From contig NZ_CP087138.1 in the NCBI RefSeq assembly GCF_021650705.1, positions 2,108,001-2,172,000 of the forward strand: a stretch of DNA of 64,000 nt, in the 5' to 3' direction. Shown one piece after another: positions 35,433 through 47,228 of this stretch (its first letter is position 1; each line of letters begins with the position of its first letter). The stretch is from Pseudomonas sp. KNUC1026. GTDB taxonomy: Bacteria; Pseudomonadota; Gammaproteobacteria; Pseudomonadales; Pseudomonadaceae. The notes under the pieces are model-generated. The model saw only the letters and a program-made list of their open reading frames with translations, was not told where the DNA came from and did no database searches. Made by a program: the position numbers and the translations under genes.

Positions 35433-38400
35433 TCAACCCGGCATGCCCCAGACCCTGGGCACCACAACTTCCCAGTGCTGGCACTTGCAAAGCTCACGAT
35501 AGGCCTCTTCACTTTGCTCGGCTGAACGAACCAGCACCGCTGCAACCTCGCAGGCCTCTATAACAAACTCAGGGTTGAAGGAAGCCGCAGTTCGGCCTAC
35601 CGCCGCGCCTGACTCGTTCAATATCAAATAACGCCCGCCAGTGGATTCTGCCTGCAGCGTCAATGGGGTGCCTGTTTGCAATCCACCTAATGCCGCATGA
35701 ATCCAATGGCGCTCGCTCTGCCTGCCGGCATAGCCAAGGTCGATGTGTTTGAGGCTCAGCTGCAAATAGCGTTTACGCAGTTCGGGCATTGGCTGGCCGG
35801 TAAACCGCTTGCAAGCAACGCTGGGAGGCAGGCTACCGCTGAACGCTTCACCGCCGCCGAACTCGCACAGTGTCAGGGTCTGCTCCGCCCGGGTCATGCC
35901 GACGTAGTACAGCCGGCGCTCATCCTCGATATTTTTCTCATTGCGCATATCCCACCCGCCGTCCAACAGCGCCACATGGCGAAATTCCAGTCCCTTGGCA
36001 GAGTGCACCGTTCCAAGATACAAGCCCCTGTGAGGCTGTTGGCGGATTTCGCGCGCATAGTCATACAGCCAGTCGATCACCGCCTTGCATTGCAGTTGGC
36101 AATTACCGAGTTCGACTTCGAGTTCATCGAAAGCGGTTTCGAACAATGGCCTGGCATAGTCGTCGAGCGAAGACTGAACCAGCCGCCATGCCTCGCTTGC
36201 AGTGAGCGCCTGGCCTGACTGCTCAAGCTGGGCGACCACTGAAACGAACGCGCGCTGGCTGGTCAGCGGCAACACGCTGTCCTTGTCTGCCGCCAGGTGG
36301 TACTCGATCCCGTGCAACTCGCACCACGCCTGGACCGGGAGTAGATAGTGATGAGCGCGAGCCAGCACTGCACAACCATCCCAGAGGCCGTTTTCCAGGC
36401 CCAGCAACCGCTCCAGTTCAAGCATGGCAGCCTGGGCCTGGCAGTTGCCGTGTGCACGATCGGCCGCACCGATCTGCAAACGCAGCACGCGCCCCTGGCG
36501 CTCGGCGTCCAAAGCGCTCCACTCGCCACCGGCTGCATTCGCCGAACGGCGCGCGTCGATCATCACCGGCGCGTCGGCCTTCAGCCGCTGGCCGTTGAGG
36601 CCAATCAGGTGATTGGCCGCCGCGATGATGCAAGCGCTGGAGCGGTAGTTCTCCACCAGAAAGGCATTGCTGGCCTCGTATTCGTGGCGAAACTCTTCGA
36701 TGTAACGATTGTTGGTCTCACGGAAGGCGTAGATGTTCTGATCGTCGTCGCCTACGGCAATGATGCACGGCTTGCCTTCATCGGATGAGCCGCGGCCAGT
36801 CAGCGCACTGACCAGGCGATACTGGACCTCGTCGATGTCCTGATATTCATCCACCAGGATGTATCGATAACCGCGCAGCAACTCGGCACGCTTGTTGGCA
36901 CGGGCATCGTCGAGATCGTCTTGGGTCAGCGCCTGGTCTTCATCCTCATCCGGCTGCACCACAAGGGAGCCTTCGAGCAAGTCGACGGCGTCTTTCATCA
37001 ATTTGCCCAATGCGCCTTCGTCCACCTCATCGCCACGCTCGAAGCGCGTGCCGGTAAGGCGCATGGCCAGGCTGTGGTAAGTCATCACGCTGACCCCATA
37101 GGCATCGGCCCCCACCAGCGCCACCAGGCGTTTACGGATCTGATTGGCGGCATGGCGATTGAAGGTCAGCGCCACGATGGCGCTGGCAGGCACCCGCCGA
37201 ACGCGCAGCAAGTAGGCAATGCGGTGGACGATGACCCGCGTCTTGCCAGAACCAGGCCCGGCCAGCACCAGCCGGTTGGCGTCCAGGTCGTCGGTAACGA
37301 TGGCACGCTGTGTGTCGCTCAAGGCCTCGACGATCATCTGCCAGGAGGCCTCGCTGGTGGCGTACTTGAGCACGTGCTCACGGCCAGCGAAATAGCGCTT
37401 CAGAAAAGCCGACTTATCGATATTGAAATAATCTGCCACCAGTTGGCGCGACCTTTGTGGATTACCTTGTGCTTGCTCGGCGTACTCGCGCATCACGTGT
37501 ACCTGGATGCGTTTTTCGCGATAGTGCTCGTCGAGAAGTTGATAGTCCTCTTTAAGGTAACGGGAGCGCTGAAGATCGACGTTCAAAGTCATGGCCCGGC
37601 GCATCACGGTAACGCCGTGGTTGAGGCAAAAGACTTCCTGGCGATGCAGGAACAGCAACACCCGCTCGATGTACTTGCCGCGATTGGCCGGCACTCTCTG
37701 GCTCAGTTCCAGGTCTTGATCGATCAGTGCCTCCAGTTCGCCAAACGTCGCCTCGGCCACCTGGTTCTTTTTACGCGCAGGCAATTTGGCCAGCAAATGC
37801 TCAAGCAACTTGCTGGCGACCACAGCGCGTGTTTCTCGAATGCCCTCGAGTACTTGCCAACTGCTTTCCTTGCGAATGCTCAAGCGAATGTAATCGTGGC
37901 TGATCATGCGCAAGTCGAAACTGTTGGCGCGCCGTTCGGGATGGCCATCTCGGTCAGGCGCCAGGCCTCGCAACAGCCGCAGCACATCCAGCGGCAAGAT
38001 GTTTTTACGGCCCAGGCGCAGCTTGAGTGCCGACGTCAGCATCGCGACGCTCATATCCTGCCAGCCGCCACCAGGCGCATCGGGCGCCTGTTCGCTAAGC
38101 GTCTCCAGCAATGCTTTTTCAAGCGCCAGCAACTCCTGGAGTTGCTGCTGCGAGCTTTCGGTGCGGCCGTTGCTGAGCACGACGGTAAATTGCGTGTCGC
38201 TGACCAGCAGCCCGCGTGCTTCCAGGTCCTTGAGCACAAAGGCAACTTCCTGAGGTTCCAGGCTGGCAAGGGCAACCAGGTTGTCGGTATTGATGCGCTC
38301 ATCGGCATTGGCACGGTACAGGTAACGCAGGATCGACAGGTATTCTTGCCGGCGGCGGTCAGGCAGGTTCGACTCGCCAATGCGCTGCTCAGCCTCTTCG

Positions 38401-40601
38401 CGAGGCAGCGCCAGGCGAGAGGCGAAGATTTGCGTGTGGTTCTCCTCGCGGGTCAGATACCGGCCGCGCTCCAACCAGGCCACAGCGGTCACTACCTTGG
38501 TATCGGCATCGGCGGCATCAGCACCGAAGGAGGTCTGGATGCTGTCGTCCATGAGCACTTCGCCTGCGGTGATCACCAGGGGCTTCTGGCCACGGCGTCT
38601 GAACTCGCTGTTGAGCTTTTTGTGGATCTGCTGGATATCCCGCTGGCTCAAGCAGGCTCGCTCGCATAAGCCGAACTGAGTTTCGATGTCCTGCGGGTCA
38701 TACAGCAACACCGCGTGCGCCAGCTGCTGGTCACGCCCTGCTCGCCCGGCCTCCTGCAGGTAGTTTTCCAGCGAGCCGGGAATGTCGGCATGCACCACCA
38801 GGCGGATGTCTTTTTCGTCCACCCCCATGCCAAAGGCATTGGTGGCCACGATGATCGGAACGTCGCCATCCTGATAGGCAGCCTGCACCTTGAGCTTTTC
38901 GGCAGGCTGCATGCCTGCATGAAAATGCTCGCACACAAGCCCCTGCCCCCTCAAAAACTCCGCCAACTGCTCAGCCGACTTGCGGCTGGCGACGAACACC
39001 ACCGCCGCCCCTGGCTGCTGCGTCAAATGCTCATCAAGCAGCCGATAGACACGCTGCCACTTTTCAGCGCGGCTACAGGGCATCACCTCGAGTGTCAGAT
39101 TGGTACGCTCGTGGCTGCCGAGGAACTCGGCGAAACTTACGCCCAGCGCGTCTTTGAAATGGCTGCGGATATCGGCCAGCACTTCCGGCTTGGCCGTTGC
39201 GGTGAAGCAGCCGATGGGCGCCGGCTCGCGCCCTGCGTGGTACTTGGCGATGTAGCGTGACACGTAGTGGTAATCCGGGCGGAAGTCGTTCCCCCATTTC
39301 GACAGGCAATGGGCCTCGTCGAACACCCAGCCACCGACTTCGCGCTGCTCGAGCGCCTTGCAGAAGGCGCGGTTACGAAATTGCTCTGGCGACACCAACA
39401 GGATGCCGATATCACCCAGGCGCAGTTTCTCCAGCACGTCCATGCGCTCGGGCAGCGTGAGCAGCCCATTGAAAGCGCTGGCGCAGTGAATTCCCTTGGC
39501 TGCCAGGCCATCAACCTGATCTTTCATCAGCGACTGCAGCGGCGAAACGATCACCGTCAGGCTGCCATTGCGGTGATAACGGTTGAGCGCCGGCAACTGA
39601 TAGGTAATGGACTTGCCGGCACCGGTGGCCAGCACCGCCAGCACATGCTGCCCGCGCATGCCGGCCAGGGTGATGCGGTACTGGAGCGGTTCGCCGGAGC
39701 GCTCCCGGCGAAAATCCGGGTATTTGAAATAACGCCGCAGTTCGTGGCGCGGGTCATGCGTGGTGCAGCAGTACTGGCAGCCGTCATCGCCGCACGGCTG
39801 ATCACGAAGCTCGCGGATGAGCGCGCCCACCTTCGGGAACTGATAGCGCACCCAGGGTGCGAGCACCGAGTTGCCACCCGACACCCGCAGCCAGGCAAGC
39901 ACATAGGCGAGCGGCAGGTGCGCGTCGGGATCTCGCAGGTCTTCGGCGATCAGCTTTCGAAGGCGGGTGCGGCATACCTTGAGGTCGCGGTTGGCCTCGA
40001 AGTCGCGCTCAGCCAACTGCCGCTCGATCAAAGGCCCGATATCCTGCACCGCCCATGCCTGCTGCCCGGTCAACGCGGCGAACAGCCCCCCGGCATCGAG
40101 CTCGGGCGTGGGCGCCAGCAACGCCTGGTAGCAAAGCAGCTCGGCAGGCTCCAGCTCCTGCAATTCGGCAAAGGCCTGGCGCTGGTCATTGAACAGCGAG
40201 AGGGTCAGGCGGCAGTCCGCCAGTGGTGAATTGAGGGTGTCGCGGACCAGTTTGTAGTCCTTGACCAGCCGATGATAAGGGTTGCGCGGAAATGCCAGGG
40301 GCGAGAGGCGCAAAGTATCCAGCGCCGGCAGGTGGAGCAACCCGAGCTCTGCGGCCTGCTCGCGCAGGATGCGCAAGTCATGATCGAGCAGGTTATGCCC
40401 CAGCAGGTACTCCGCACCCTCGGCCAGCCCTTCCACCTGCGCCAGTACTTGCGGCAGGTTTTTCTTCACATCAAGTTCGAGTGAAGCGCCCAGATCCTGC
40501 CGAAGCGCCCCGACCTTGAAAATTTCTTCCGGCTTACCGGGCGTTGCCGGATAAACCTCAAGGTCGACAACGAGCGCTTTTTCCTGGTGCACGGGGAACA
40601 T
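35433..40601 (-). CDS. Giant fused DEDD exonuclease - RecQ helicase - UvrD-type helicase
   Basis: A single intact 1,722-residue frame. Residues 1-160: RNase-T/DEDD-like exonuclease (ALVVDLEVYPATPG, LLGHNLLDHDLRIL, NSPLADCRLTLSLF). About 290-860: RecQ-type SF2 helicase with HVLAVLATGAGKSITYQLPA, VFDEAHCLSKWGNDFRPDY, VIVATNAFGMGVDEKDIRLV and QEAGRAGRD, preceded by a C-x4-C-x2-CC cluster (CGDDGCQYCC) near 265. About 1120-1640: UvrD/PcrA-like SF1 helicase with LVLAGPGSGKTRVIVHRIAY, ILVDEYQDIDEVQYRLV, AVGDDDQNIYAFRETNNRYI and LGTVHSAKGLEFRHVALLDG. It would be a cytoplasmic DNA-processing machine for repair or defence. It stands alone next to the immunity array and MITE, with no indel in 5.2 kb. 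Confidence 0.9.
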   Translation of the reverse strand: MFPVHQEKALVVDLEVYPATPGKPEEIFKVGALRQDLGASLELDVKKNLPQVLAQVEGLAEGAEYLLGHNLLDHDLRILREQAAELGLLHLPALDTLRLSPLAFPRNPYHRLVKDYKLVRDTLNSPLADCRLTLSLFNDQRQAFAELQELEPAELLCYQALLAPTPELDAGGLFAALTGQQAWAVQDIGPLIERQLAERDFEANRDLKVCRTRLRKLIAEDLRDPDAHLPLAYVLAWLRVSGGNSVLAPWVRYQFPKVGALIRELRDQPCGDDGCQYCCTTHDPRHELRRYFKYPDFRRERSGEPLQYRITLAGMRGQHVLAVLATGAGKSITYQLPALNRYHRNGSLTVIVSPLQSLMKDQVDGLAAKGIHCASAFNGLLTLPERMDVLEKLRLGDIGILLVSPEQFRNRAFCKALEQREVGGWVFDEAHCLSKWGNDFRPDYHYVSRYIAKYHAGREPAPIGCFTATAKPEVLADIRSHFKDALGVSFAEFLGSHERTNLTLEVMPCSRAEKWQRVYRLLDEHLTQQPGAAVVFVASRKSAEQLAEFLRGQGLVCEHFHAGMQPAEKLKVQAAYQDGDVPIIVATNAFGMGVDEKDIRLVVHADIPGSLENYLQEAGRAGRDQQLAHAVLLYDPQDIETQFGLCERACLSQRDIQQIHKKLNSEFRRRGQKPLVITAGEVLMDDSIQTSFGADAADADTKVVTAVAWLERGRYLTREENHTQIFASRLALPREEAEQRIGESNLPDRRRQEYLSILRYLYRANADERINTDNLVALASLEPQEVAFVLKDLEARGLLVSDTQFTVVLSNGRTESSQQQLQELLALEKALLETLSEQAPDAPGGGWQDMSVAMLTSALKLRLGRKNILPLDVLRLLRGLAPDRDGHPERRANSFDLRMISHDYIRLSIRKESSWQVLEGIRETRAVVASKLLEHLLAKLPARKKNQVAEATFGELEALIDQDLELSQRVPANRGKYIERVLLFLHRQEVFCLNHGVTVMRRAMTLNVDLQRSRYLKEDYQLLDEHYREKRIQVHVMREYAEQAQGNPQRSRQLVADYFNIDKSAFLKRYFAGREHVLKYATSEASWQMIVEALSDTQRAIVTDDLDANRLVLAGPGSGKTRVIVHRIAYLLRVRRVPASAIVALTFNRHAANQIRKRLVALVGADAYGVSVMTYHSLAMRLTGTRFERGDEVDEGALGKLMKDAVDLLEGSLVVQPDEDEDQALTQDDLDDARANKRAELLRGYRYILVDEYQDIDEVQYRLVSALTGRGSSDEGKPCIIAVGDDDQNIYAFRETNNRYIEEFRHEYEASNAFLVENYRSSACIIAAANHLIGLNGQRLKADAPVMIDARRSANAAGGEWSALDAERQGRVLRLQIGAADRAHGNCQAQAAMLELERLLGLENGLWDGCAVLARAHHYLLPVQAWCELHGIEYHLAADKDSVLPLTSQRAFVSVVAQLEQSGQALTASEAWRLVQSSLDDYARPLFETAFDELEVELGNCQLQCKAVIDWLYDYAREIRQQPHRGLYLGTVHSAKGLEFRHVALLDGGWDMRNEKNIEDERRLYYVGMTRAEQTLTLCEFGGGEAFSGSLPPSVACKRFTGQPMPELRKRYLQLSLKHIDLGYAGRQSERHWIHAALGGLQTGTPLTLQAESTGGRYLILNESGAAVGRTAASFNPEFVIEACEVAAVLVRSAEQSEEAYRELCKCQHWEVVVPRVWGMPG

Positions 40602-40884
40602 GTCTGACGCAATCCTTGCTTGAAACCTACAGAATTACGCAGAATACAGGCAAAGGGCCATGCATTAAACCTCTCTCGACGAACAACGCCGCGGCACAAC
40701 TATGGGTAAGTTCTGTTAAAGCACCGTGGGCATGAGATTTATGCGACAACTGCGGCTGCACCCTTATCGATAAAACGTTATCGCCATGGGCGAGGAATTC
40801 ATCGCAGTTATCGATACCCCGTATCGCTACCCTGGCAGCCGAAGATGCACCGCTCAACATCACCCGCTCCGCTGCCCCAACTTC

Positions 40885-41621
40885 ATGGATGAACTCATGG
40901 CGCCCGATACACTTTCAGTGCTACTCGACTACCTGCTGCGGCTGCCTCCGATCATCGGCGTGCTTATCGCCGGGCTGTATTTCACACCCGCATTACGGCA
41001 AGGCCTGCGTGTACTCATCCTGATTGCGGCCTTCATCTGCCTGCGCGATCAAATGACCCCGGCCGGGCTGTGGGCACTTAGCGGGCAGCCTCCGCTGCGC
41101 TTTCACGCCAACCCCTGGGTGCTGTTCTTTCTCGGCAGCGCCTCCATGGTATCGCCGGTTTTGATCCGCACGTTCCTTGCGCAGTGCTGGCAGCTGGTCG
41201 TCGGCTTCAAAGCAAGCCCTGTCGCGGGCCTCGCGGTGGGTACCTGGCCGGCTGCCTGATTGGGCTGCCGATCAGGCTGCATTTTGGCCTCCCGCTTGCG
41301 CCACTCCCCTGGTTACTGGGTTTTGCCACACTGGCCTTTGCCGGCAACGCTTTGGAGGAGGTGCTGTTTCGCGGCATGCTCCAGGGATGGCTGGAGCGCC
41401 GCATGACGGCCTGGTACGCAGCAATCGGCAGTGCGCTGGCGTTCTGCGCCTGCCACTTTTACCTGGCTTTCATCCTCACAAACGCGGGCTGGCCTGTGCT
41501 GGTCTTCACACTTCTAGAAGGTGTGGCCTGCGCGCTGGTGCGCCTCAAATGGGGCACCTGGCCTGCCGTACTCACCCATGGCACTGCAATTTTGCTCATT
41601 GGGGCGCCGCTGCAACCCTGA
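40885..41621 (+). CDS. CPBP-family intramembrane glutamic endopeptidase (one frame break)
   Basis: A membrane protein of about 245 residues with the CPBP (Abi/Rce1-like) signature: LEEVLFRGMLQGWLERRM (motif EExxxR) and a histidine in CACHFYLAFI, plus a late THGTAIL. About seven hydrophobic helices. A G is missing from the run at 41238-41240, splitting the frame after PVAGLAVG; correction continues with YLAGCLIGLPIRLHFGL. The start ATG at 40885 is tentative; 40897 is an alternative. In bacteria such proteases can mature bacteriocins or confer self-immunity; its place beyond the immunity array is suggestive only. Confidence 0.7.
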
Positions 41622-41863
41622 GAATGCAATGAGTTTCGCAGTGTTTCACCGGCAATTTTAGGCCAGTCACCGATTTACAAATCCTTCACACTACCGGCCG
41701 CCTCACTCAAGCCATCCACCCGGCAGCCGATAGCTCATGGGCGGCGCAAGGCAGGTCAATTTCAGCGCGCCGCTGGTGGCCATTAGCCTTCAACTCTATA
41801 ATCCGCCTCCCTGCGCCTGCCCGTGCGGGCGCGATGGACGCCACACCCTACAAGGAGCTGTTC

Positions 41864-42551
41864 TTGAAACCCATCTTCACCCCGGTTGCCCTTCCCTTGC
41901 TGGCGGCCGCGTACCCTGGCCGTGCTCAGCGGCTGCGCCGCCACCGAAACCTCCCGTGCCCTGCCCGTGGCCCAGGTCGAAAGCGTCGCCCGCCCCTACA
42001 GCGGCGTGCGCTCGCCGATTGCGGTCGGCAAGTTCGACAACCGTTCCAGCTACATGCGCGGGATCTTCTCCGACGGCGTCGACCGTCTTGGCAGCCAGGC
42101 CAAGACCATCCTGATCACTCACCTGCAGCAGACCGGCCGCTTCAGCGTGCTGGACCGCGACAACCTGGGCGAAATCCAGCAGGAGTCCACCTACAAAGGC
42201 CAGGCCCAACGCCTGAAAGGCGCCGATTACGTGGTCACTGGGGATGTAACCGAGTTCGGCCGCAAGGAAGTGGGCGACCAGCAGCTGTTCGGCATTCTCG
42301 GCCGCGCCAAGAGCCAGGTGGCCTACGCAAAGGTGGCGCTGAACATCGTCGATAGCGCCACTTCGGAAGTGGTCTATTCCACCCAGGGTGCAGGCGAATA
42401 TGCACCGTCGAACCGCGAAATCGTCGGCTTTGGCGGCACCGCCAGCTACGACTCCACCTTGAACGGCAAAGTGCTCGACCTGGCCATGCGCGAGGCAGTG
42501 AACAAGCTGGTCGACGCCGTGGACAGCGGCGCCTGGAAACCCCAACGCTGA
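41864..42551 (+). CDS. CsgG/HfaB-family outer-membrane-associated lipoprotein (one frame break)
   Basis: A CsgG-type lipoprotein of about 228 residues. The TTG start follows AAGGAGC and encodes KPIFTPVALPLLAAA; an extra base near 41912 then breaks the frame before TLAVLSGCAATETS, the lipobox being L-S-G-C. The body shows IAVGKFDNRSSYMRGIFSDG, GRFSVLDRDNLGEIQQESTY and VVTGDVTEFG. It forms a trio with the DUF4810 and DUF799 lipoprotein genes (spacing 15 bp and ATGA overlap), the arrangement of the LptE-independent, CsgG-related lipoprotein loci of pseudomonads. Function unproven. Confidence 0.83.
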
Positions 42552-42566
42552 TCGAAGGAGCGATGC

Positions 42567-44580
<2,014 letters not shown>

Positions 44581-44581
<1 letters not shown>

Positions 44582-45261
44582 TGCCACTGGATGCCGCTGA
44601 CTGGGCGGCTATCCGCCTGACGCTGGAGCTCGCCAGCCTCACCACCGTGCTGTTGCTGCTGCTGTGCACACCACTGGCGTGGTGGCTGGCGCACGGCCGC
44701 TCGCGCTGGCGCGCGGTGGTGGGTGCAGTGGTGGCGCTGCCGCTGGTGCTGCCGCCGACGGTGATCGGCTTTTACCTGCTGCTGTTGCTCGGCCCGCACG
44801 GTTGGGTGGGCCAGGCGACCCAGGCTTTGGGGCTGGGCACCGTGGTGTTCAGCTTCGCCGGGCTGGTGATCGGTTCGATGATCTATTCACTGCCGTTCGT
44901 GGTGCAGCCATTGCAGAACGCCTTCAGCGCCATCGGCCCACGCCCGCTGGAAGTGGCCGCCACACTGCGCGCCTCACCGCTGGACTGCTTCTTCAGCGTG
45001 GTAGTGCCCCTTGCGCGCCCGGGCTTCATCACCGCCGCGATCCTCGGGTTTGCCCATACGGTGGGTGAATTCGGCGTGGTGTTGATGATCGGTGGCAACA
45101 TCCCCGGCAAGACGCGTGTGGTGTCGGTGCAGATTTTCGATCATGTCGAAGCCATGGAGTTTGCCCAGGCCCATTGGCTGGCAGGTTCGATGGTGATCTT
45201 CTCTTTCCTCGTGATGCTGGCGCTCCATGCCAGGCGCGGGCCCAAGGCTGCCTGGAGTTGA
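44581..45261 (+). CDS. modB: Molybdate ABC transporter permease ModB
   Basis: A 226-residue permease with five or more helices and the EAA-loop motif [20 protein letters not shown], followed by [20 protein letters not shown], hallmarks of ModB. TGATG-coupled to modA. Confidence 0.93.
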
Positions 45262-45266
45262 CCGCC

Positions 45267-46349
45267 GTGCCCCCTGCCCTGCAAGCCCGGCTGCTGGCCG
45301 ACCGTGGCGACTTCCACCTGGAAGTGAACCTGGCTCTTCCGCCTACCGGTATTACCGCGCTGTTCGGCCAGTCAGGCTCGGGCAAGACCACGCTGCTGCG
45401 TTGCCTGGCAGGGCTCGAGCGCGCAGAAGACGCCTACATCGAAGTCGCCGGCGAAGTGTGGCAATGCACGCGCCGCAACATCTTCGTGCCGCCGCATCGG
45501 CGGCCGTTGGGTTACGTGTTCCAGGAGGCCAGCCTTTTCCGCACCTCTCGGTGCAGGCCAACCTGGATTATGGCTGGCGGCGCGTGCCCGCTTCGCAGCG
45601 GCGCATCTCTCATGCTGCGGTCTGCAGCATGCTTCGGTATCGGCCACCTGCTGGCACGCAGCGCCGGCCAGCTCTCCGGTGGCGAACGCCAACGGGTCGG
45701 GATTGCTCGGGCGTTATCGACCAGCCCGCGGCTGCTGCTCATGGACGAGCCCCTCGCCGCGCTGGACAAGGCCCGCAAGAACGAGATCCTCCCCTACCTT
45801 GAGCGCCTCCACGCCGAGCTGGATATCCCGGTGATCTACGTCAGCCATGCTCAGGACGAAGTGGCGCGCCTGGCCGACCATCTGGTGTTGCTGGAGCGCG
45901 GCGAAGTGGTCGCCAGCGGCCCGATCACCGAGACCCTGGCCAGGCTCGACCTGCCACTGGCGCAAGACAGCGACGCAGGGGTAGTGCTGGAGTGCCAGGT
46001 GCAAGGGTTCGACGCACAATATCAGTTGCTGGGGCTGCGCCTGCCGCAAAGCGAGGCCAGCCTATGTATCGCCCATCCGCAACGGCCGGCCGGCAGCCGG
46101 CTGCGGGTTCAGGTGCAGGCACGTGACGTGAGCCTGAGCCTGCACCGTGAAAGCCAAAGCAGCATCCTCAACCGCCTGCCGGCCACGGTGCGCCAGGTCC
46201 AGCTGGTGGGCGCACATGCGCTGGTGCGCCTGGACTGCGCCGGGGCACCACTGCTCGCCAGGGTGACACGCTACTCGGCCGATCAACTGGGGCTGGCGCC
46301 AGGCGCTGCGGTGTGGGCACAGATCAAGGCGGTGGCAGTACTGGCCTGA
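45267..46349 (+). CDS. modC: Molybdate ABC transporter ATPase ModC (two compensating frame breaks)
   Basis: ABC ATPase with a C-terminal MOP/TOBE molybdate-binding domain: Walker [10 protein letters not shown], signature [15 protein letters not shown], Walker [13 protein letters not shown] and the C-terminal [19 protein letters not shown]. The frame looks open for the full length, but a missing C near 45539 and an extra base near 45633 exchange about 31 residues between FQEASLF and GIGHLLAR. The other frame there gives [20 protein letters not shown], the true conserved ModC stretch. The GTG at 45267, 9 nt after GGAG, is the likely start; about 360 residues. Confidence 0.87.
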   Translation: MPPALQARLLADRGDFHLEVNLALPPTGITALFGQSGSGKTTLLRCLAGLERAEDAYIEVAGEVWQCTRRNIFVPPHRRPLGYVFQEASLFRTSRCRPTWIMAGGACPLRSGASLMLRSAACFGIGHLLARSAGQLSGGERQRVGIARALSTSPRLLLMDEPLAALDKARKNEILPYLERLHAELDIPVIYVSHAQDEVARLADHLVLLERGEVVASGPITETLARLDLPLAQDSDAGVVLECQVQGFDAQYQLLGLRLPQSEASLCIAHPQRPAGSRLRVQVQARDVSLSLHRESQSSILNRLPATVRQVQLVGAHALVRLDCAGAPLLARVTRYSADQLGLAPGAAVWAQIKAVAVLA

Positions 46350-46424
46350 GCCCTGCCGCAGAGCGGCGAAACTTTCGTCAGGGGCGCCGGGTCGGACCTA
46401 TCAACACCGCCCGGAGAGCACCCC

Positions 46425-47228
46425 ATGGCCCACGAGCCCGCCGATGCCGCCGCCCGCGCCGCCGACGTGCTGCCCGAACAGGCTCAGGCAGTCAATTCGC
46501 TTAAAGTGCTGACGGTCAACACCCACAAGGGCTTCAGCGCCTTGAACCGCCGTTTCGTATTGCCGGAACTGCGTGATGCCGTGCGCGCGCTGTCGGCCGA
46601 TGTGGTGTTTCTGCAAGAGGTGCTGGGCCGCCACAGCGGCCACGGCGAGCGTTACGAGAACTGGTCAGACACACCGCAGTACGAATTTCTCGCCGACAGC
46701 ATGTGGCCGGTCTATGCCTACGGCCGCAATGCCGTCTACCCGGAGGGTGATCACGGTAACGCGCTGCTCTCGAAATTCCCGATCTTGCGCCACGACAACC
46801 TCGATGTGACCGTCAGCGGCCATGAAGAGCGCGGGCTGCTGCACTCGGTGCTCGCGGTGCCGGGCCAGGGTGAGGTGCACACGGTGTGCATCCACCTGGG
46901 CCTGCACGAAAGCCAGCGGCAGATGCAGCTCAAGCTGCTGTGCCAACTGCTCGAAAGCCTCGGCCGCTACGAACCGGTGATCGTGGCAGGCGACTTCAAT
47001 GACTGGCGCCTCAAGGCGAGCGGCGTGCTTGAAGCGTGCGGCCTGCGGGAGGTTTTCACCCAGGCCTACGGCGCGCCGGCGCGCAGCTTCCCGGCACGCT
47101 GGCCCTGGCTGCGGCTGGACCGCATCTACCTGCGCAACGCCGAGGGCCACTGCCCTCAGGTGTCGTCACGCAAGCCCTGGTCGCATCTGTCCGACCATGT
47201 GCCGTTGGCCGTGGAGGTTCGCCTGTGA
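46425..47228 (+). CDS. ybhP: Endonuclease/exonuclease/phosphatase family protein, YbhP-like
   Basis: A 267-residue EEP-fold metal-dependent phosphoesterase: VLTVNTHKGFS (Asn), VVFLQEVLGRH (Glu), VIVAGDFNDWRLKASG (Asp-Asn) and the final SDHVPLAVEVRL with the catalytic His. It heads the conserved trio ybhP-clsB-ybhN; its stop overlaps the clsB GTG. The substrate is unknown; the link to a cardiolipin synthase suggests a phospholipid or head group. Confidence 0.85.
   Translation: MAHEPADAAARAADVLPEQAQAVNSLKVLTVNTHKGFSALNRRFVLPELRDAVRALSADVVFLQEVLGRHSGHGERYENWSDTPQYEFLADSMWPVYAYGRNAVYPEGDHGNALLSKFPILRHDNLDVTVSGHEERGLLHSVLAVPGQGEVHTVCIHLGLHESQRQMQLKLLCQLLESLGRYEPVIVAGDFNDWRLKASGVLEACGLREVFTQAYGAPARSFPARWPWLRLDRIYLRNAEGHCPQVSSRKPWSHLSDHVPLAVEVRL

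Noticed and set aside
36921..38669. 582-codon plus-strand frame antisense to the helicase gene.
   Set aside because: Shadow of the coding frame on the other strand, no domain motifs.
41797..41802. TATAAT hexamer upstream of the CsgG-type gene as a sigma-70 -10 box.
   Set aside because: No acceptable -35 at 16-18 bp; not called as a promoter.
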